From contig NZ_NAPS01000002.1 of assembly GCF_004323185.1 (NCBI RefSeq), positions 113,717 through 169,348 of the forward strand: a DNA stretch of 55,632 nucleotides. The letters are read 5' to 3'. Positions within the stretch are counted from its first letter, which is position 1. Each line of letters starts with the position of its first letter. Position numbers and translations under genes: made by a program. The notes under the pieces are model-generated. The model was not told where the DNA came from. It searched no databases and saw only the letters and a list, made by a program, of their open reading frames with translations. Shown piece after piece: positions 53,692 to 55,632 of this stretch. Source of the DNA: Westiellopsis prolifica IICB1. GTDB lineage: Bacteria; Cyanobacteriota; Cyanobacteriia; Cyanobacteriales; Nostocaceae.

Positions 53692-55494
53692 ATGGTTTGG
53701 AATCCGGGACAAAGGTTGTTTGGGGGACGATATATCATCCAAAGAAAACTAGGTGAGGGGGGAATAGGTATCACTTACCTCGCCACAACTGAAGATGGAG
53801 AACTACGGGTTATTAAAACCTTAAAAGAAGAAATCTTCAATAACCCTGCCTGGAAACCCCACCGAGACAAGTTAAAACTTGATTTTAGGGATGAAGCTGT
53901 CAGATTGGCCGTGTGTCGCCATCCGCACATAGTCCAAATAGAAAATATCTTCGATGAAGCAAATATGCCTTGTATGGTAATGGAGTACATCGAAGGCGAA
54001 GATATGGGTAAGCGCTTACAACGACTGGGAATACTACCAGAACCAGAAGCACTGCTTTACATACGGCAAGTAGGCTCTGCTGTAGCCATGATTCACCGCA
54101 AAGGCTTGCTACACCGGGACATAAAGCCGCGCAACATTATGCTTCGCAACGATAAATTAGAAGCTGTTTTGATTGACTTTGGTATTGCCAGAGAATTTAT
54201 TCCCAACGTTGTTCAAAAGCACACAGTCTATCGTACTCCTGGTTTTGCTCCCCCCGAACAATACGAATTGGAAGCACCACGGGGAGAATACATTGATGTT
54301 TATGGTTTAGCAGCTACCTTATATAGTTTGGTGACTGGAATCATACCAACCAGTGCGGAGGAGAGACGGCGTAACATTTCTCTAAGACCACCACTGTACT
54401 ACAATCCCAATCTTAGCCACAAGGTAAATTTAGCAATTCTGCGCGGTATGGAATTGCAATCCAAGCAGCGTCCTCAAAGCGTACAAGACTGGTTAAATCT
54501 ACTAGATAATGAGTTGGAGGAAGATTCTTCTGTACCCCCCACACAAATTATTACTCCGAATACCCAGACTCAAACTACCATTTTATTGAGCCAAGGAGAA
54601 TGGGAGTGTGTAAATACTCTCAAAGGCCATGCCAGCATGGTGCAAACTGTAGCAGTTAGTAGTGACGGTCAGCTTTTAGCAAGTGGTAGTAGTGACACCA
54701 CGATCAAACTGTGGCAATTGGAGAGTGGTAAGTTACTACGTAGCCTTGGTCGTTGGTTTTCTGGTCATTCTAGTATGGTTAGTAGTGTTACCTTCAGCCC
54801 AGATGGAGAAATTCTTGCGAGTGCGGGTTGGGATGAGACTATTAAACTGTGGTTGATTAATTCTGGCAAAGCAATTCGTACTTTTAGGGGTCACAGCAAT
54901 TGCGTCAATTCTGTCAGCTTTAGTCCGAATGGACAAATGCTGGTTAGTGGCAGTGCTGATTGTAAGATTAAACTATGGCAAGTGAGTACGGGTAGAGAAA
55001 TTCGGACTTTTGTTGGCCATACTGACACTGTTTGGTCTGTTGCTTGGAGTCCAAATCGAGAAGTAATTGCCAGTGGTAGTGCTGATTACACAGTCAAACT
55101 CTGGTACATCAATACAGGTCAAGAAATTCGCACCTTGAGAGGACATTCATTTTTTGTGAATGCGATCGCCTTCAGTCCAGATGGCGAAATGATCGCCAGT
55201 GGCAGCGCAGACTCTACTATCAAACTATGGCTAGTAAGTACAGGTCAAGAAATTTGCACCCTCACAGGGCATTCTAATTCAGTATGGTCACTTGCCTTTA
55301 GTCCTGATGGCCAATGGTTAGCAAGCGGTAGTTGGGACAAAACCATCAAAATTTGGCACGTCAGTACAGGTAAAGAAATTTGCACCCTAACTGGTCATTT
55401 GAACTATATCCGGTCTGTCACCTATAGCCCAAGTGGGCAAATTTTAGTCAGTGGTAGTGATGACGATACCATCAAGATTTGGCGGTGCAGGTAA
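53692..55494 (+). CDS. Ser/Thr protein kinase with seven WD40 repeats
   Basis: The 600-residue product has a complete kinase domain at about 13-275: glycine loop KLGEGGIGITYLA, Lys42, catalytic loop HRDIKPRNIM (Asp143, Lys145, Asn148), DFGIAR (162-167) and TPGFAPPEQ. A short Thr/Gln-rich linker leads to seven WD40 repeats (from about 306 to the end), each with GH, SPDG-like and IKLW elements, enough for one closed beta-propeller. No membrane segment. The propeller probably recruits substrates. The start is ATG at 53692 (MVWNPGQRLFGGRY). Kinase-WD40 fusions are typical of filamentous cyanobacteria. Confidence 0.95.
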   Translation: MVWNPGQRLFGGRYIIQRKLGEGGIGITYLATTEDGELRVIKTLKEEIFNNPAWKPHRDKLKLDFRDEAVRLAVCRHPHIVQIENIFDEANMPCMVMEYIEGEDMGKRLQRLGILPEPEALLYIRQVGSAVAMIHRKGLLHRDIKPRNIMLRNDKLEAVLIDFGIAREFIPNVVQKHTVYRTPGFAPPEQYELEAPRGEYIDVYGLAATLYSLVTGIIPTSAEERRRNISLRPPLYYNPNLSHKVNLAILRGMELQSKQRPQSVQDWLNLLDNELEEDSSVPPTQIITPNTQTQTTILLSQGEWECVNTLKGHASMVQTVAVSSDGQLLASGSSDTTIKLWQLESGKLLRSLGRWFSGHSSMVSSVTFSPDGEILASAGWDETIKLWLINSGKAIRTFRGHSNCVNSVSFSPNGQMLVSGSADCKIKLWQVSTGREIRTFVGHTDTVWSVAWSPNREVIASGSADYTVKLWYINTGQEIRTLRGHSFFVNAIAFSPDGEMIASGSADSTIKLWLVSTGQEICTLTGHSNSVWSLAFSPDGQWLASGSWDKTIKIWHVSTGKEICTLTGHLNYIRSVTYSPSGQILVSGSDDDTIKIWRCR

Positions 55495-55589
55495 GGGGAT
55501 TGAAGATTGGAAGGGAGTATGGGGTGTGTGGGTATTGGGAATTGGGGGCTTTAAACAAGTGTTTGTATTTCGCTGACGAGTGTTTGAGA

Positions 55590-55632
55590 CCCGTCGTCGA
55601 GTATAAAAGACCCGTCGTCGAGTATAAAAGAC
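55590..55632. repeat. Direct repeat at the window edge
   Basis: GACCCGTCGTCGAGTATAAAA occurs twice in succession and a third unit begins (GAC) as the window ends. The preceding GACGAGTGTTTGA resembles a degenerate unit. The period is about 21 bases. The array probably continues past the window. Confidence 0.75.

Overview
The window reads as chromosomal DNA of a filamentous, probably heterocyst-forming cyanobacterium (Nostocales). Three things support this. HIP1 palindromes (GCGATCGC) are frequent across the window. Several encoded proteins are typical of cyanobacteria: SasA, RpaB, an NblB-like HEAT protein, a complex-C cofactor-assembly subunit, DUF760, a Tll0287-like heme domain, and kinases with WD40 repeats. 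Intergenic DNA is full of heptanucleotide tandem repeats and small palindromic repeat elements of the kind known from heterocystous cyanobacteria. The genus cannot be fixed by reading alone. No tRNA, rRNA, CRISPR array, transposase or phage gene was seen.

Layout. 1-5.3 kb: the end of a repeat-rich protein gene, then leuC and leuD (leucine synthesis), an RNase III and a phosphosugar transferase. 5.3-12.2 kb: a lone sugar-ABC permease, a YidD-like protein, an isoleucine-dioxygenase-like enzyme, DUF711, a PlsC-like acyltransferase and a two-gene ABC-2 exporter. 12.4-19.5 kb: AarF kinase and a membrane GTPase, trpB, SUI1/eIF1-like factor, an atypical SDR and a [2Fe-2S] protein. 20-27 kb: a Dps with a histidine-type ferroxidase site, carB, a group 2 sigma factor and DUF760. 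27.4-36.3 kb: mutT, sasA, an SLH lipoprotein, a GDSL esterase, a class II aldolase, an M42 peptidase, a CBS protein and an NblB-like protein. 36.8-42.7 kb: two tandem PEP-CTERM proteins, DUF456, CcbB-like, rpaB and radA. 42.9-45.5 kb: a Uma2 protein and an unexplained two-gene pair. 45.6-55.5 kb: a signalling block with an FHA-ABC transporter, a PhnD-like binding protein, a Ser/Thr kinase, two tandem heme-binding HAMP proteins and a Ser/Thr kinase with seven WD40 repeats.

Most genes are single housekeeping or regulatory units. Clear same-strand groupings are leuC-leuD, the ABC-2 exporter, GTPase-aarF, the two PEP-CTERM genes and the pair at 43.9-45.5 kb. The last 10 kb is the best candidate for a linked system: phosphothreonine-making kinases beside a phosphothreonine-binding (FHA) transporter and periplasmic or heme sensors. 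That link is an inference from gene order.

The most certain unusual observation is technical. Positions 24747-24784 match the Illumina Nextera mate-pair junction adapter exactly, and a 20-base piece of it lies at 24615-24634 between duplicated flanks. The sequence between carB and the sigma gene is therefore partly an assembly artefact. Other points of interest are the Asp-to-His ferroxidase change in Dps, a Ser at a catalytic Asp position of RNase III, a nested pair of small mobile repeats, a hairpin repeat family whose stems covary, and a duplicated heme-sensor gene that kept its upstream element.
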